64,000 nt of DNA from Bradyrhizobium sp. ISRA464 (GCF_029910095.1 NZ_CP094526.1:2728001-2792000), one strand, 5' to 3'. Counted from the first letter of the stretch, positions 18,001 through 27,036 are shown. Program-made: numbers and translations. Notes: generated by a model not told the origin, from the letters alone.

Positions 18001-18023
18001 TTCTCGGCCTGCACTGTCGCCAT
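15012..18023 (-). CDS. FAD-linked oxidase fused to an iron-sulfur subunit (GlcD-GlcF / YdiJ type)
   Basis: About 1003 residues from ATG 18023 (MATVQAEKSQ); the frame is open to 18176 but that extension looks non-conserved. Domains in order: FAD_binding_4 (about 50-230, with TPRGGGTSQCGQTVNDG and GMAGNNSCGGRSLRYG), FAD-oxidase C-terminal (about 270-560, including HSGEHGDGLVRSEF), a ferredoxin-like cluster site (CVSCKACRHECPTGVD), and two CCG domains (PLCCGRTFLSAG, ESSCCGMAGAFGYGG). This is the architecture of D-2-hydroxyacid dehydrogenases of the D-lactate/YdiJ type, feeding electrons to the respiratory chain. The neighbours (GlcG-like, divergent serine-glyoxylate-type aminotransferase) suggest a glycolate/glyoxylate or hydroxy-acid substrate. 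Confidence 0.9.
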   Translation of the reverse strand: MATVQAEKSQSSADSSPLAGRLRREITGDVFFDAFNRGRYATDASFYQIMPAGVVVPRTTDEALRALAIARDDGRIVTPRGGGTSQCGQTVNDGIVVDLSKHLNRIISLDVENRSCVVEPGIVLDDLNRQLRKHGLWFPVDVSTASRATIGGMAGNNSCGGRSLRYGTMRDNTLAMDAALADGTLLHFGEVPRDLANVNAPDSGVKLFRAMLDLGEREAAEIADKFPKVQRRVGGYNLDALVPRNAPNNMAHILVGSEGTLAFTTQVELKLWPVIRNKVLGVCHFGSFYEAMDAAQHLVKLRPIAVELLDRTMIALGSEIVMFQPIISAAVRGDPDAILVVEFAEEDQADNLARLKQLGELMADLGFGWDKPQRKWGGVVEIVEPALQSGIADFRAAGLNVMMSMKQEGKPVSFVEDCAVPLPHLADYTQRLNAIFAKHGTRGTMYAHASEGCLHVRPVLNLKLEKDVKAMRAIAEETFEMVREYKGSHSGEHGDGLVRSEFHDEMFGARIVADFREVKQRFDPGNTLNPGKIVDPPRMDDRSLFRFAPDYRVGELKTVLDWSAYPGAGGGFQGAVEMCNNNGACRKLEGGVMCPSYRATRNEADVTRGRANTLRLAISGQLGPDALASDAMMETLKLCVSCKACRHECPTGVDMAKMKIEVLAARASRHGLSLRDRLVGYLPRYVDIASRFAALANWRNRSALLRMLFERFAGISARRSLPEFRRDTFRPDAEAFGPADGREVVLFADTFNRAYERENLDAAVEVLVAGGYRVHLPRPLDGARPLCCGRTFLSAGLVEQARAELDRLVATYAPFAARGVPIIGLEPSCLLTLRDELLSLRSDGTAKEISANALLFEEFLVREAEAGRLALPLGPVAEKAVVHGHCHQKSFGAFKPVEKVLRLVPGLRVETIESSCCGMAGAFGYGGDTYQASIDMAELSLLPAVRRADQDTLIVADGTSCRHQIKDGSGRTPLHVASVLAMSLNCAKSNSDKISPTKEEAHG

Positions 18024-18193
18024 TGCATTGGTCTCGTTGATTGTCCCGCCTGTCTTGCCCGCCGGACTCAGGCTTGGCAAGGCAAAGCCCTGCTTTCTGT
18101 GCATTGACGATCCCCGCCGGGCGGAGGACAAGCCGACCAAATAGTGATATTCGAGCGGCTCGCGAAGCCAAGGCAAGACCGGGAAGGACGCCC

Positions 18194-19390
18194 ATGACCG
18201 TGCATACTGGAAGGCATTTTCTGCAGATTCCTGGACCGACCAACGTGCCGGACCGGGTGCTGCGGGCCATGGATATGCCGACCATGGACCATCGTGGTCC
18301 GGAGTTCGCCGAGATCGGCTTTGCGGTGCTTTCGGCGATGCAGCGGGTGTTCCGCACCAAGCAGCCGGTGATCATCTATCCCTCGTCCGGGACGGGCGCC
18401 TGGGAGGCCGCGATCGTCAATACGCTGCAGCCGGGCGACAAGGTCCTGATGTGCGAGACCGGGCAGTTCGCCGTGCTGTGGCGCGGCATCGCCGACAAGT
18501 TCAAGCTCGACGTCGATTTCATCCCGGGCGACTGGCGCCATGGCGCCGATCTCGAACAGATCGAGGCACGGCTCTCCGCCGACAAGGCTCACAAGATCAA
18601 GGCGGTCTGCATGGTCCATAACGAGACCTCGACCGCCTGCGTCACCTATCCGCGCGACGTCCGCAAGATCATGGACACCCTGAAACATCCGGCGCTCCTG
18701 ATGGTCGACACCATCTCGGGCCTCGGCTCGCTCGAATATGAGCACGACGCCTGGGGCATCGACGTCTCCATCGCCGGCTCCCAGAAGGGTCTGATGCTGC
18801 CGCCCGGGCTCGGCTTCAACGCCGTCTCGGAAAAGGCGCTGGCGGTCGCGAAGGCCAATCCGGGCATGCGCTCCTATTGGGATTGGCAGGAGGTCATCAA
18901 CATCAACAAGGCCGGCACATGGCCCTATACGCCCGCAACCAACCTGCTGTTCGGCTTGCGGGAGGCGGTGAAGATGCTGGAAGAGGAAGGCCTCGAGAAC
19001 GTCTTCGCCCGCCACAAGCGCCACAGCGAGGCGACGCGCGCGGCCATCAAGGTCTGGGGCCTGGAGACGCAGTGCCAGGAGCAGGGCGCCCACTCGCCGG
19101 CACTGACTGCGGTGCGCATGCCCGAAGGACATGACGCCGATCACTTCCGCAAGGTGGTGCTGGAGAATTTCGACATGTCGCTTGGCACCGGCCTGAACAA
19201 GGTCAAGGGCAAGGTGTTCCGGATCGGACATATCGGTCACTTCAACGACCTGATGTTGATGGGCACGCTCTCGGGCGTCGAGATGGGCCTCGATCTTGCC
19301 AGGGTGCCGCATCGCGGCGGCGGCGTGGTCGCTGCGATGGAGGTCTTGAAGGAACGCGCGACTGCGCACACGTCGAAGGCCGTCGCCTGA
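18194..19390 (+). CDS. sgaA: Serine-glyoxylate-type aminotransferase (class V)
   Basis: A 398-residue PLP enzyme from ATG 18194. Family features are GRHFLQIPGPTNVPDRVLRA, PSSGTGAWEAAIVNTLQPGD, VHNETSTACVTYP, DTISGLGS, and the PLP-binding Lys in AGSQKGLMLPPGLGF. The closest remembered relatives are serine-glyoxylate aminotransferases of methylotrophs and rhizobia; alanine-glyoxylate activity is the alternative. It is divergent from the FAD/Fe-S oxidase across a ~170-nt gap that should hold both promoters. Converting glyoxylate to glycine would fit with that oxidase. An enoyl-CoA hydratase gene follows 32 nt downstream. Confidence 0.85.
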   Translation: MTVHTGRHFLQIPGPTNVPDRVLRAMDMPTMDHRGPEFAEIGFAVLSAMQRVFRTKQPVIIYPSSGTGAWEAAIVNTLQPGDKVLMCETGQFAVLWRGIADKFKLDVDFIPGDWRHGADLEQIEARLSADKAHKIKAVCMVHNETSTACVTYPRDVRKIMDTLKHPALLMVDTISGLGSLEYEHDAWGIDVSIAGSQKGLMLPPGLGFNAVSEKALAVAKANPGMRSYWDWQEVININKAGTWPYTPATNLLFGLREAVKMLEEEGLENVFARHKRHSEATRAAIKVWGLETQCQEQGAHSPALTAVRMPEGHDADHFRKVVLENFDMSLGTGLNKVKGKVFRIGHIGHFNDLMLMGTLSGVEMGLDLARVPHRGGGVVAAMEVLKERATAHTSKAVA

Positions 19391-19422
19391 GGCCCTATCA
19401 CAAGCAACAGAAGGAGCGAAAC

Positions 19423-20220
19423 ATGAACGCGCCCGCCACCCCGGCCGAAGACCTGATCTACTCCGTCGAAGACGGAATCGCGCGCATCACGTTCAATCGC
19501 CCGCAGGCCCGCAATGCGCTGACCTTTGCGATGTACGAGCAGATGGCAGCGATCTGCGAGAACATCAATCAGGATCACTCGATCAAGGCCCTGATCATGA
19601 CCGGTGCCGGCGACAAGGCGTTCGCCTCAGGCACTGACATCTCGCAGTTCCGCGCCTTCAAGACCGCCCAGGATGCACTCGATTATGAGGCACGGATCGA
19701 CCGCGTGCTGGGTACGCTCGAGCAGTGCCGTGTGCCTGTGATCGCTGCGATTGCCGGTGCGTGCACCGGCGGGGGCGCCGGCATTGCCGCGTGCTGCGAT
19801 ATCCGCATCGGCACCGAGGCGACGCGGATCGGCTTTCCGATCGCGCGGACGCTCGGCAACTGCCTCTCGATGTCCAACATCTCGCGGCTGGTTTCGCTGA
19901 TCGGTCCGGCGCGGACCAAGGATCTGATCTTCAAGGCGCGTCTCGTCGAAGCGCCGGAAGCGCTGGTGCTCGGGCTGCTGAACGAAGTCGTGCCCGATGT
20001 GGCGACGTTGCAGCGCCGGGCCGAGGAGACCGCGAAGCTCGTTGCCAGCCACGCGCCGATCACGCTCGAAGTGACCAAGGAGGCAGTGCGCCGCATCCGC
20101 CGCACGCTGTCGCGCGACGAGGGCGAAGACCTGATCCTGCGCGCCTATATGAGCGAGGATTTCCGCGAGGGCATGGACGCCTTCCTCAACAAGCGCACGC
20201 CGAACTGGAAGGGCAAGTAG
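19423..20220 (+). CDS. Enoyl-CoA hydratase/isomerase family protein
   Basis: A 265-residue crotonase-fold protein with ITFNRPQARNALTF near the N-terminus, the oxyanion-hole segments KAFASGTDISQF and IAGACTGGGAGIAACCDIRI, and a normal C-terminal helical trimerisation region. AGGAGCG precedes ATG 19423. It probably acts on an acyl-CoA in the same pathway as the upstream aminotransferase, but the substrate is not evident. A CaiB-type CoA-transferase lies 12 kb away. Confidence 0.88.
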   Translation: MNAPATPAEDLIYSVEDGIARITFNRPQARNALTFAMYEQMAAICENINQDHSIKALIMTGAGDKAFASGTDISQFRAFKTAQDALDYEARIDRVLGTLEQCRVPVIAAIAGACTGGGAGIAACCDIRIGTEATRIGFPIARTLGNCLSMSNISRLVSLIGPARTKDLIFKARLVEAPEALVLGLLNEVVPDVATLQRRAEETAKLVASHAPITLEVTKEAVRRIRRTLSRDEGEDLILRAYMSEDFREGMDAFLNKRTPNWKGK

Positions 20221-20353
20221 CGCTAGAGGCGCTCGTCGCTATCTTCCCCCGCAGGTCCGCTCTCGCGGGCGAAGCGGATGTGGACCGGCAGCAAACTTGC
20301 CGAATCGGTCCAAGATAACCCACGGCTGGAAGTCGTCGCTGCAGGCGCGCCCC

Positions 20354-21685
20354 TCACACCACCGTCATCTCGCGCCTGAGTTGGGGGGCGAAGATGGTCT
20401 TGGGTATCAGTGCGTGGACGCCGCGCACGATGTCCACCACCTGGGTCACGCGGAAGCTTACCGCGACGCTGCACAGCGCGTAGGCGTCGAGCTCGCTGAT
20501 CTTCGCCCGGGCCGCCAGAAACTTGATGGCGTTACGCGCTGCGAGAGCCATCGCTGCGTTCAGGTCCTTGTCGAGGCCGATAATAATCCAGTGTGCATCT
20601 GTCTCGGCGACCGGCCAGGCCAGGTTCTTCTGCTTGTGGAGAATAACCTGGATGCGCAGCTCCTTCATGCGTGTCTCAAGGGCCGTAAGCGAGATCTCGC
20701 CGTCGCCCTGCACTGCATGGCTATCGCCCGTATAGATCAGCGCGCCGGGCTTCCATACCGGGATGTAAAGCGTCGAGCCCTCGGACTGGTCGCTGAGGTC
20801 GAGATTGCCCGCGTGCGGGCCCGGCGGCACCGAGCTGGTAACGCCAGGACTTAAGGGCGGGAAATAGCCATCGGGTGGCGCAACGCCCAAGGTGCCCTGG
20901 AATGGCTTCAACGGAATGGTGATATCGGGCAGGAGCCTGGCCTTCATGGCGCGCAGGTCGAGATCGACATACTTGACCTGGCCCTGAGCATAGTCCTGCG
21001 GCAGCAGGCCGGTTCCCAGCGCGCCGGGATTGTTGAAGACGGCACCCCATTGATAGGGGCGGATCCGCTCGTAGCGGATCTCCAACACGTCGCCCGGCTC
21101 AGCCTTGTTGACGGCGATCGGCCCGATGATCGAATGCGGCCCTTTACCCGGATTATCGACGCGCAGCTTAGCCAGCCTGTCGATCGTTACGCCCGGCTGC
21201 ATTTCGTTGAGGAAATGCGACCAGGTATCCGGAAAGCTGATGATATCGCCCGAATCGATGGTGAGAATGGGCGCCAGGTTGGCGTCGAACACGCCGAGCC
21301 GCACCGTCTCCTTCGTCGAGGGAACCACGTGTACGCGGCCTCCACCATGGGATTGGCGCCTTGGAATTGCGCCGGACTCCTGCGCCCGCGCCAGCCTCGC
21401 GAACCATGGCTCGACCGCGGCGAGCGCACCCATGAAGCTGCTTGCTTGCAGGAACTTGCGGCGCCAATGGCCGCGCGCCGACAGATAGCCGTCGAGAGTC
21501 TCCTGTTCGACCTCGTCCATATGGAGAAGGGCGTCGCGGGCGCGATCATCGAAGGCGGCATCTTTGATGTCCTCGCGTATGATGCCCGTGCCCCTCTCGT
21601 CGCCGCAGCCGAAGAGATTGGCGCAGACGTGATGATCAGAGTGGTGGTGGGCGTGCTCACTTCCGTTGCCGTGGGTCTGGGACAT
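20354..21685 (-). CDS. Acetamidase/formamidase-family protein with internal Tat signal
   Basis: About 443 residues from ATG 21685 (an ATG at 21697 adds four). Residues 1-70 form an unusual His-rich acidic leader (SEHAHHHSDHH, with two Cys). Then a twin-arginine motif (HWRRKFLQASSFMG) and hydrophobic stretch at about 73-95 look like a Tat signal. The rest matches the FmdA_AmdA family: VLEIRYERIRPYQWG, GVAPPDGYFPPLSPG, GGD-like SVPPGPHAGNLDLSD, and ALIYTGDSHAVQGDGEIS. The family hydrolyses formamide or short amides. An N-terminal extension ahead of a Tat motif is odd; it could be a wrong start or a metal-binding region. Confidence 0.8.
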   Translation of the reverse strand: MSQTHGNGSEHAHHHSDHHVCANLFGCGDERGTGIIREDIKDAAFDDRARDALLHMDEVEQETLDGYLSARGHWRRKFLQASSFMGALAAVEPWFARLARAQESGAIPRRQSHGGGRVHVVPSTKETVRLGVFDANLAPILTIDSGDIISFPDTWSHFLNEMQPGVTIDRLAKLRVDNPGKGPHSIIGPIAVNKAEPGDVLEIRYERIRPYQWGAVFNNPGALGTGLLPQDYAQGQVKYVDLDLRAMKARLLPDITIPLKPFQGTLGVAPPDGYFPPLSPGVTSSVPPGPHAGNLDLSDQSEGSTLYIPVWKPGALIYTGDSHAVQGDGEISLTALETRMKELRIQVILHKQKNLAWPVAETDAHWIIIGLDKDLNAAMALAARNAIKFLAARAKISELDAYALCSVAVSFRVTQVVDIVRGVHALIPKTIFAPQLRREMTVV

Positions 21686-22177
21686 GACGACCCCCAAGAA
21701 AGCGTCCGCGCGGTATGCCGCATCGATGGACCGCTACCCGCGCTCACTCGCGATCAAACAACCCGCCTTGGACACGCCACCTTGCCTGGTTCGACGGCCA
21801 AATCGCGGAATTATCGCGGACCTCTCACAAAGCTCGCTTCGCTTTGCGTACGAGAAAGACTTCAGTACCACGTTACTCGCTTGCCGTCGACATTGAGGTG
21901 GTCACCCGTGGTCCCCGCTCGTGGAGGGCAGGTCGGTTCCGTCCCACCCCAGCACTCGTCGTCGGCCGTCAGCGGTAAGGCGGGAAGGACGCGCCTTTGG
22001 GCTCGATCGTTGCTCATGACCCCAAACGGAAGTCCGGGGCAAGAGACTGGGAGGGAAGATGAGATTGATCCGATTATCGCGCGCGGCGACTTGCGCCCTA
22101 AGCCTGGTTGAGAGGCAATTTTGCTTCCCGCCTTTTCCAATTTCAGCTATGCAATCTGCAGCAGGCAGTCTTAGGAA
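21686..22177. other. Intergenic between divergent genes
   Basis: 492 nt between the acetamidase-like gene and dedA. It must contain both promoters. Short open frames here have no recognisable domains; I see nothing else definite. Confidence 0.5.
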
Positions 22178-22828
22178 ATGGAGCTTGCCTCTTTCTCGAG
22201 TTATCTGATTGGCTTGGTCCATGTGCATGGACCTTGGATCATCTCCGTCGTTGTCGCGCTAGAAAGCGCCGGCGCGCCCCTTCCCGGAGAAACAATCCTT
22301 GTTGCTGCTGCTCTCTTGGCCGCCACCACCAATCAGATCGACATCGCTGTCGTTGTCGCCGCGGCGGCTGCAGGTGCGATCGTCGGAGACGGAATCGGAT
22401 ACATGGTCGGGCTCCGCTTCGGACTGCCGCTTCTTCGCAAACACGGGCGATACATTCATCTCGATGAAAACCGATTGTTGATCGGTCGGTATCTGTTTTT
22501 TCGGTATGGGAACGCTGTCGTATTTTTTGGCCGCTTTATCGCGGTGCTGCGAATGTTTGCAGCTTTGCTTGCTGGCGCAAATAGCATGCCTGCACCTCGC
22601 TTTTTCCTCTTCAACATCACTGGGGGCATCTGCTGGGCGTGTCTCTTCGGCTTCGGTGCCTACGCAGTCGGAACCGAAATCTATAAGATTTCTGAAGCGT
22701 TGACCCTGGTGTCACTGGGATTGTTTATTGCCGTTGGATCCGCGCTTTCGATCATCATTCGGCGATATGAAATTGTGCTTCTTCGTCAGGCCGAGCGCGA
22801 GTTGCCGGACCGAGGTGCCATTCGCTGA
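22178..22828 (+). CDS. DedA-family membrane protein
   Basis: A 216-residue protein with about five membrane segments. It has the DedA/SNARE-associated family features ESAGAPLPGETILVAAALLA, GDGIGYMVGLRFGLPLLRKHG and the signature FFGRFIAVLRMFAALLAG. DedA proteins are implicated in lipid carrier recycling and membrane homeostasis. The last ~14 codons overlap an IS30-transposase relic read on the other strand, so the natural C-terminus may have been replaced. Confidence 0.88.
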   Translation: MELASFSSYLIGLVHVHGPWIISVVVALESAGAPLPGETILVAAALLAATTNQIDIAVVVAAAAAGAIVGDGIGYMVGLRFGLPLLRKHGRYIHLDENRLLIGRYLFFRYGNAVVFFGRFIAVLRMFAALLAGANSMPAPRFFLFNITGGICWACLFGFGAYAVGTEIYKISEALTLVSLGLFIAVGSALSIIIRRYEIVLLRQAERELPDRGAIR

Positions 22829-22885
22829 AAGCCGGGCAATCTCGCATCGATCTTCGAGAGAGAGCTGCTTGTAAGTCCGCCCCAT
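22796..22885 (-). pseudogene. IS30-family transposase N-terminal remnant
   Basis: The minus strand encodes MGRTYKQLSLEDRCEIARLS followed by ANGTSVRQLA, the typical first 30 residues (HTH_38) of IS30 transposases. It then runs into unrelated sequence. The fragment overlaps the end of dedA. Confidence 0.7.
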
Positions 22886-23234
22886 GGCAACACCTGCCAG
22901 TGGCAAGTGTTGCACTTTGTTGGTGAACCAGAGGACCCATTACCCCAAATGCCAATCGTTGCGTGACGCCGGGGCTGCAATCCCTCTCACAACGAATGTC
23001 GGTGGTTATGGGTCCAGGCATTCGCCAGGACGACGATCGGTGAAATTGCGGGTTTAACTCCATCGTCATTATGACGCATGCGGTGGCTCGCAACGAGGCA
23101 CCTGCCTCATTCCAAAGTCATACCCTATGCGGCAGTTCACAGCTTGAACTCACACCCATTATCCGCACAATGACCGCAACCCGCCATTCTCGCAGGTTTT
23201 TGCTCAGCCGAACAAATAAATAGGGAAGAAACAC
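22886..23234. other. Intergenic upstream of tctC
   Basis: About 350 nt with no supported gene. The region before 23235 should hold the promoter of the tctC gene. Confidence 0.45.
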
Positions 23235-24218
23235 GTGGGACAGATTGTGAAAGCCACGGCCGCCATCGCTGCCATACTGCTCAGCACGCCGGCCTTCGCC
23301 TGGGAGCCGACCAAGCCGGTCGAGATCGTGGTCGCGGCCGGTGCGGGCGGCGCATCCGACCAGATGGCGCGCATGATGCAGGCTGCGATCCAAAAGAACA
23401 ATCTGATGAAGCAGCCGATGGTGGTCTCGCTGAAGGGCGGCGCGTCGGGTGCCGAGGCGCTGATGTACATGAAATCCAGCGAGGGCGATCCCAACAAGGT
23501 GCTGATCGCCTATTCGCTGATCTACATGCTGCCATTGTCGGCCAAGATTCCCTTCAACTGGCGTGAGCTGACCCCGGTGTCGGTGATCGCACTGGACCAG
23601 TTCGTGTTGTGGGACAATGCGGCCGGTCCCAAGACGGTCAAGGACTTCATCGCGGCTGCCAGGGCGGCGAGCGCGCCGTTCAAGATGGGCGGCACCGGCT
23701 CCAAGCGCGAAGACCACGTGCTGACCGTGTTCGTGGAGCAGAAGACCGGCGCAAAGTTCTCGTACCTGCCGTACAAGTCCGGCGGCGAGGCCGCCACGCA
23801 ATTGGTCGGTGGCCACACCGAATCCAACGTCAACAACCCCAGCGAAAACCTTGAAGTCTGGCGGGCCGGGCAGGTTCGCGCGCTCTGCGTGTTCGACAAG
23901 GAGCGCATCTCCTACAAGACCAAGGTCACAGACACACAGTCGTGGAACGATATCCCGACCTGCAGGGAGGAGGGGCTCGACGTGCAGTACCTGATGCTGC
24001 GCGCGATGTTCCTGCCGGGCAAGGTCACGCCGGAGCAGCAGGCGTTCTATGTCGACCTGTTCCAGAAGGTGACGCAGACGCCCGAATACAAGGAGTATAT
24101 GGAAAAGCAGGCGCTGAAGCCGATCTTCCTCACCGGCAAGGACATGGTGCAATTCTTAGAGGATGACGACAAGCAGAACGCCACGCTGATGAACGAAGCC
24201 GGGTTCGTCGCAAAGTAA
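23235..24218 (+). CDS. tctC: Tripartite tricarboxylate transporter substrate-binding protein (TctC/Bug family)
   Basis: A 327-residue periplasmic binding protein with a clear signal peptide (VKATAAIAAILLSTPAFA, cleavage before WEP). It continues with KPVEIVVAAGAGGASDQMAR, the family's ligand-loop pattern. GRIGGT-type motifs are replaced here by FKMGGTGSKREDHVL, and YLPYKSGGEAATQLVGGH follows. It captures a small organic anion for the TctA/TctB membrane components encoded at 26472-28548. Two methionine-salvage genes stand between them on the same strand. Confidence 0.88.
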   Translation: MGQIVKATAAIAAILLSTPAFAWEPTKPVEIVVAAGAGGASDQMARMMQAAIQKNNLMKQPMVVSLKGGASGAEALMYMKSSEGDPNKVLIAYSLIYMLPLSAKIPFNWRELTPVSVIALDQFVLWDNAAGPKTVKDFIAAARAASAPFKMGGTGSKREDHVLTVFVEQKTGAKFSYLPYKSGGEAATQLVGGHTESNVNNPSENLEVWRAGQVRALCVFDKERISYKTKVTDTQSWNDIPTCREEGLDVQYLMLRAMFLPGKVTPEQQAFYVDLFQKVTQTPEYKEYMEKQALKPIFLTGKDMVQFLEDDDKQNATLMNEAGFVAK

Positions 24219-24423
24219 CGGCCGGCGCTGCGGTCCTGCCGGCACATGGCCGAGTGGCCATCTGTCGGCGGACTGTTGCTTTTTGTTTTGCCGTCCGGAG
24301 GAATTGCCCTTGCAAGTGGCGGACGCGCGGTGATTATTGCGCCTCAGTATTGGTCGAACGTCCGGCGTGCCCATCGGGCTGGGTCAACTCTCCGTCGCCG
24401 TTGCAGAACCGTGAGGAGCGATC

Positions 24424-25299
24424 ATGACCAAAGCCGTTCTCGGGATCATCGGCGGATCCGGCATCTACGACCTGCCCGGCCTTGAAAACGTCCGCGAGCA
24501 GGCGATCGAGAGCCCCTGGGGCGAGCCGTCGGCGCCGTTGCGACGCGGCGAGATGGCGGGACTGCCGATCGTGTTCCTGCCGCGGCACGGGCCGGGGCAT
24601 GCTTTGTCGCCGTCCGATATCAACTACCGCGCCAATATCGACGTCCTGAAGCGGGCAGGGGTCACCGACCTGGTCGCGCTGTCCGCGTGCGGATCGTTCA
24701 AGGAAGACTTGCCGCCGGGCACCTTCGTGCTGGTCGACCAGTTCGTCGACCGCACCTACAAGCGCGAGAGCTCGTTCTTCGGCAAAGGCTGTGTCGCGCA
24801 TGTGTCGATGGCGCATCCGGTGTCGCCGCGTCTCGCGGGGCATCTTGCCGCCGCGGCCGAAGCTGAGGGCATCGCATTTGCCCGCGGCGGCACCTATCTC
24901 TGCATGGAAGGACCGCAATTCTCCTCGCTTGCGGAAAGCCTGACCTACAAGGCGCAGGGTTATTCGGTGATCGGCATGACCAACATGCCGGAAGCCAAGC
25001 TCGCGCGCGAGGCCGAAATCTGCTACGCCAGCGTGGCGATGGTGACCGATTTCGATTGTTGGCATCCGGGCCATGATGCCGTGACGGTGCAGGATATCAT
25101 CCGCGTGCTGAATTCGAACGCCGAGAGGGCCAAGGCGTTGGTCGCGCGCCTGGCGCGGGAGTTCCCGCGCGAGCACGAGCCGTGTCCCGTCGGCTCGGAT
25201 CGTGCGCTGGACACCGCACTGATCACGGCGCCCGCGGCGCGCGATCCCGCGCTTCTCGCCAAGCTTGATGCCGTTGCCGGACGGGTGTTGCGCACATGA
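24424..25299 (+). CDS. mtnP: S-methyl-5'-thioadenosine phosphorylase
   Basis: A 291-residue protein of the PNP/MTAP family. It has [14 protein letters not shown] at the start (phosphate site), [40 protein letters not shown], the nucleoside-pocket segment [14 protein letters not shown], and [20 protein letters not shown]. These agree with MTA rather than inosine phosphorylases. It converts methylthioadenosine and phosphate to adenine and methylthioribose-1-phosphate. The stop overlaps the start of mtnA (ATGA, 25296-25299), so the two are translated together. Confidence 0.92.
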   Translation: MTKAVLGIIGGSGIYDLPGLENVREQAIESPWGEPSAPLRRGEMAGLPIVFLPRHGPGHALSPSDINYRANIDVLKRAGVTDLVALSACGSFKEDLPPGTFVLVDQFVDRTYKRESSFFGKGCVAHVSMAHPVSPRLAGHLAAAAEAEGIAFARGGTYLCMEGPQFSSLAESLTYKAQGYSVIGMTNMPEAKLAREAEICYASVAMVTDFDCWHPGHDAVTVQDIIRVLNSNAERAKALVARLAREFPREHEPCPVGSDRALDTALITAPAARDPALLAKLDAVAGRVLRT

Positions 25300-26399
25300 A
25301 GGTGGACGGACAGCATTTTCGCAGTATTTGGCTCGAGCCCGACGGCTGGTCGGTCGGCGCGATCGACCAGCGGCGGCTGCCGCACGAGTTCATCGTCGCC
25401 AGGATCACGACGGCGGAAGAGGCCGGTGAGGCGATCCGCTCGATGCTGGTCCGCGGCGCGCCGCTGATCGGCGCCACCGCGGCCTATGGCGTGGCGCTGG
25501 CGATGCGCAGCGATGCGTCCGATGCGTCCCTCGACCGGGTCGGCAAGATGCTGGCTGCGACCCGGCCGACCGCCATCAATCTGAAATGGGCGATCGACGA
25601 GATGCAGCGCGCACTCGCGCCGCTTCCGGCCTCGGCACGGATGGACGCGGCCTACGCTCGCGCCCGCGAGATCGCCGATGAAGACGTTGCGATCAACCGC
25701 GATATCGGACGCCACGGGCTTGGCCTGATCGAGGCGATCGCCGCAACAAGGAAGCCGGGCGACCCGGTCAACGTGCTGACGCATTGCAATGCCGGTTGGC
25801 TTGCAACCGTGGATTGGGGCACGGCGACATCGCCGATCTATCAGGCGCATGATCGCGGCATTCCGGTTCATGTCTGGGTCGACGAGACGCGCCCGCGCAA
25901 TCAGGGCGCCTCGCTCACCGCCTGGGAACTCGGCCATCACGGCGTGCCGCACACCGTGATCCCGGACAACGCCGGCGGCCATCTGATGCAGCATCGGATG
26001 GTCGATCTGGCGATCGTCGGAACCGATCGCGTTGCCGCCAATGGCGACGTCTGCAACAAGATCGGGACCTATCTGAAAGCGCTCGCCGCGCGCGACAATG
26101 GTGTGCCGTTCTATGTTGCGCTGCCGTCGCCGACCATCGACTTTGGTATCGACGATGGTGTCAGGCAGATTCCGATCGAGCAGCGTGCGGCCAGCGAGGT
26201 CACGCATCTGACCGGGCGCACGGCGGACGGACGGATCGAGACCGTGCGCGTGGTTCCGGACGGCTCGCCGGCGGCGAACTTCGGTTTCGACGTGACGCCT
26301 GCGAGGCTGGTGACGGGATTGATCACCGAGCGCGGCGTCCTCAAGCCGGATCGTGCTGCACTTGCGAGCGCGTTTCCCGAACGCTCCAGTGTTAGCTGA
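25296..26399 (+). CDS. mtnA: S-methyl-5-thioribose-1-phosphate isomerase
   Basis: A 367-residue eIF2B-like sugar-phosphate isomerase. Family features are [39 protein letters not shown] with the catalytic Cys, [17 protein letters not shown], and the catalytic Asp in [21 protein letters not shown]. It converts methylthioribose-1-phosphate to methylthioribulose-1-phosphate, the step after MtnP. It overlaps mtnP by 4 nt and is followed by tctB after about 70 nt. Confidence 0.93.
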   Translation: MKVDGQHFRSIWLEPDGWSVGAIDQRRLPHEFIVARITTAEEAGEAIRSMLVRGAPLIGATAAYGVALAMRSDASDASLDRVGKMLAATRPTAINLKWAIDEMQRALAPLPASARMDAAYARAREIADEDVAINRDIGRHGLGLIEAIAATRKPGDPVNVLTHCNAGWLATVDWGTATSPIYQAHDRGIPVHVWVDETRPRNQGASLTAWELGHHGVPHTVIPDNAGGHLMQHRMVDLAIVGTDRVAANGDVCNKIGTYLKALAARDNGVPFYVALPSPTIDFGIDDGVRQIPIEQRAASEVTHLTGRTADGRIETVRVVPDGSPAANFGFDVTPARLVTGLITERGVLKPDRAALASAFPERSSVS

Positions 26400-26471
26400 A
26401 GGCTGCATTGACGGTGATTGTATCAGCACGCTATCCCAATCGTTGCCCTCGCAGCCCAGACCGTCTCATCC

Positions 26472-27014
26472 ATGTCCCATGCCGATCTTGATATCGTCGT
26501 CGACGATCCGACCGCGCCCGAGGACGACTCGCCCGCGGTTGTCAGCACCGGTGCTGTCGACGTCGTCGTGTCGCTTCTGCTGCTCGCACTCGCCGTGATA
26601 CTGGGTTGGGACAATTGGCGCACCGGCGCGTCGTGGGACTCGACCGGCCCGCAGCCCGGCTATTTTCCGTTCTATCTCTCGGTCATTCTCGGCGGAGCCA
26701 GCCTCTACGGCCTCGGTGCGGCCTTTGTCTCGCGCCGCGAGGCCGCCGAGACCTTCGTCACCCGCGCGCAGCTTCGCCGGGTGCTGGCGGTGTTCGTGCC
26801 GACATTCCTGTTCTGCCTCGCCACGCAGTATCTCGGGCTCTATGTCGCGAGCTTTCTCTTGATCGCGGGCTTCATGCGCCTCGTCGGCAAGATCGCGCTG
26901 TGGAAGTCGCTCCTCACCGCCTTCGTCTTCACCGCGGTGATGTTCGTGACTTTCGACATCGTGTTCGACGTCATCATGCCGAAGGGGCCGCTCGAAGCCG
27001 CTCTGGGCCGCTAG
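26472..27014 (+). CDS. tctB: Tripartite tricarboxylate transporter small membrane subunit (TctB)
   Basis: A 180-residue protein from ATG 26472 (MSHADLDIVV); the frame is open to 26418. It has an acidic N-terminal tail and then four hydrophobic segments. The family pattern GPQPGYFPFYLSVILGGASL after the first helix and TFLFCLATQYLGLYVASFLL further on mark it as TctB. It ends 22 nt before tctA. TctB is the small four-helix subunit of these secondary transporters. Confidence 0.85.
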   Translation: MSHADLDIVVDDPTAPEDDSPAVVSTGAVDVVVSLLLLALAVILGWDNWRTGASWDSTGPQPGYFPFYLSVILGGASLYGLGAAFVSRREAAETFVTRAQLRRVLAVFVPTFLFCLATQYLGLYVASFLLIAGFMRLVGKIALWKSLLTAFVFTAVMFVTFDIVFDVIMPKGPLEAALGR

Positions 27015-27036
27015 CAAACCGACGGGATCTCAGGAC

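Noticed and set aside
16515..18107. 530-codon open frame on the plus strand
   Set aside because: It is the antisense of the FAD/Fe-S oxidase, which has clear domains; the antisense product has none.
21862..22140. 92-codon minus-strand frame upstream of dedA
   Set aside because: No recognisable family and no start signal; left as intergenic.
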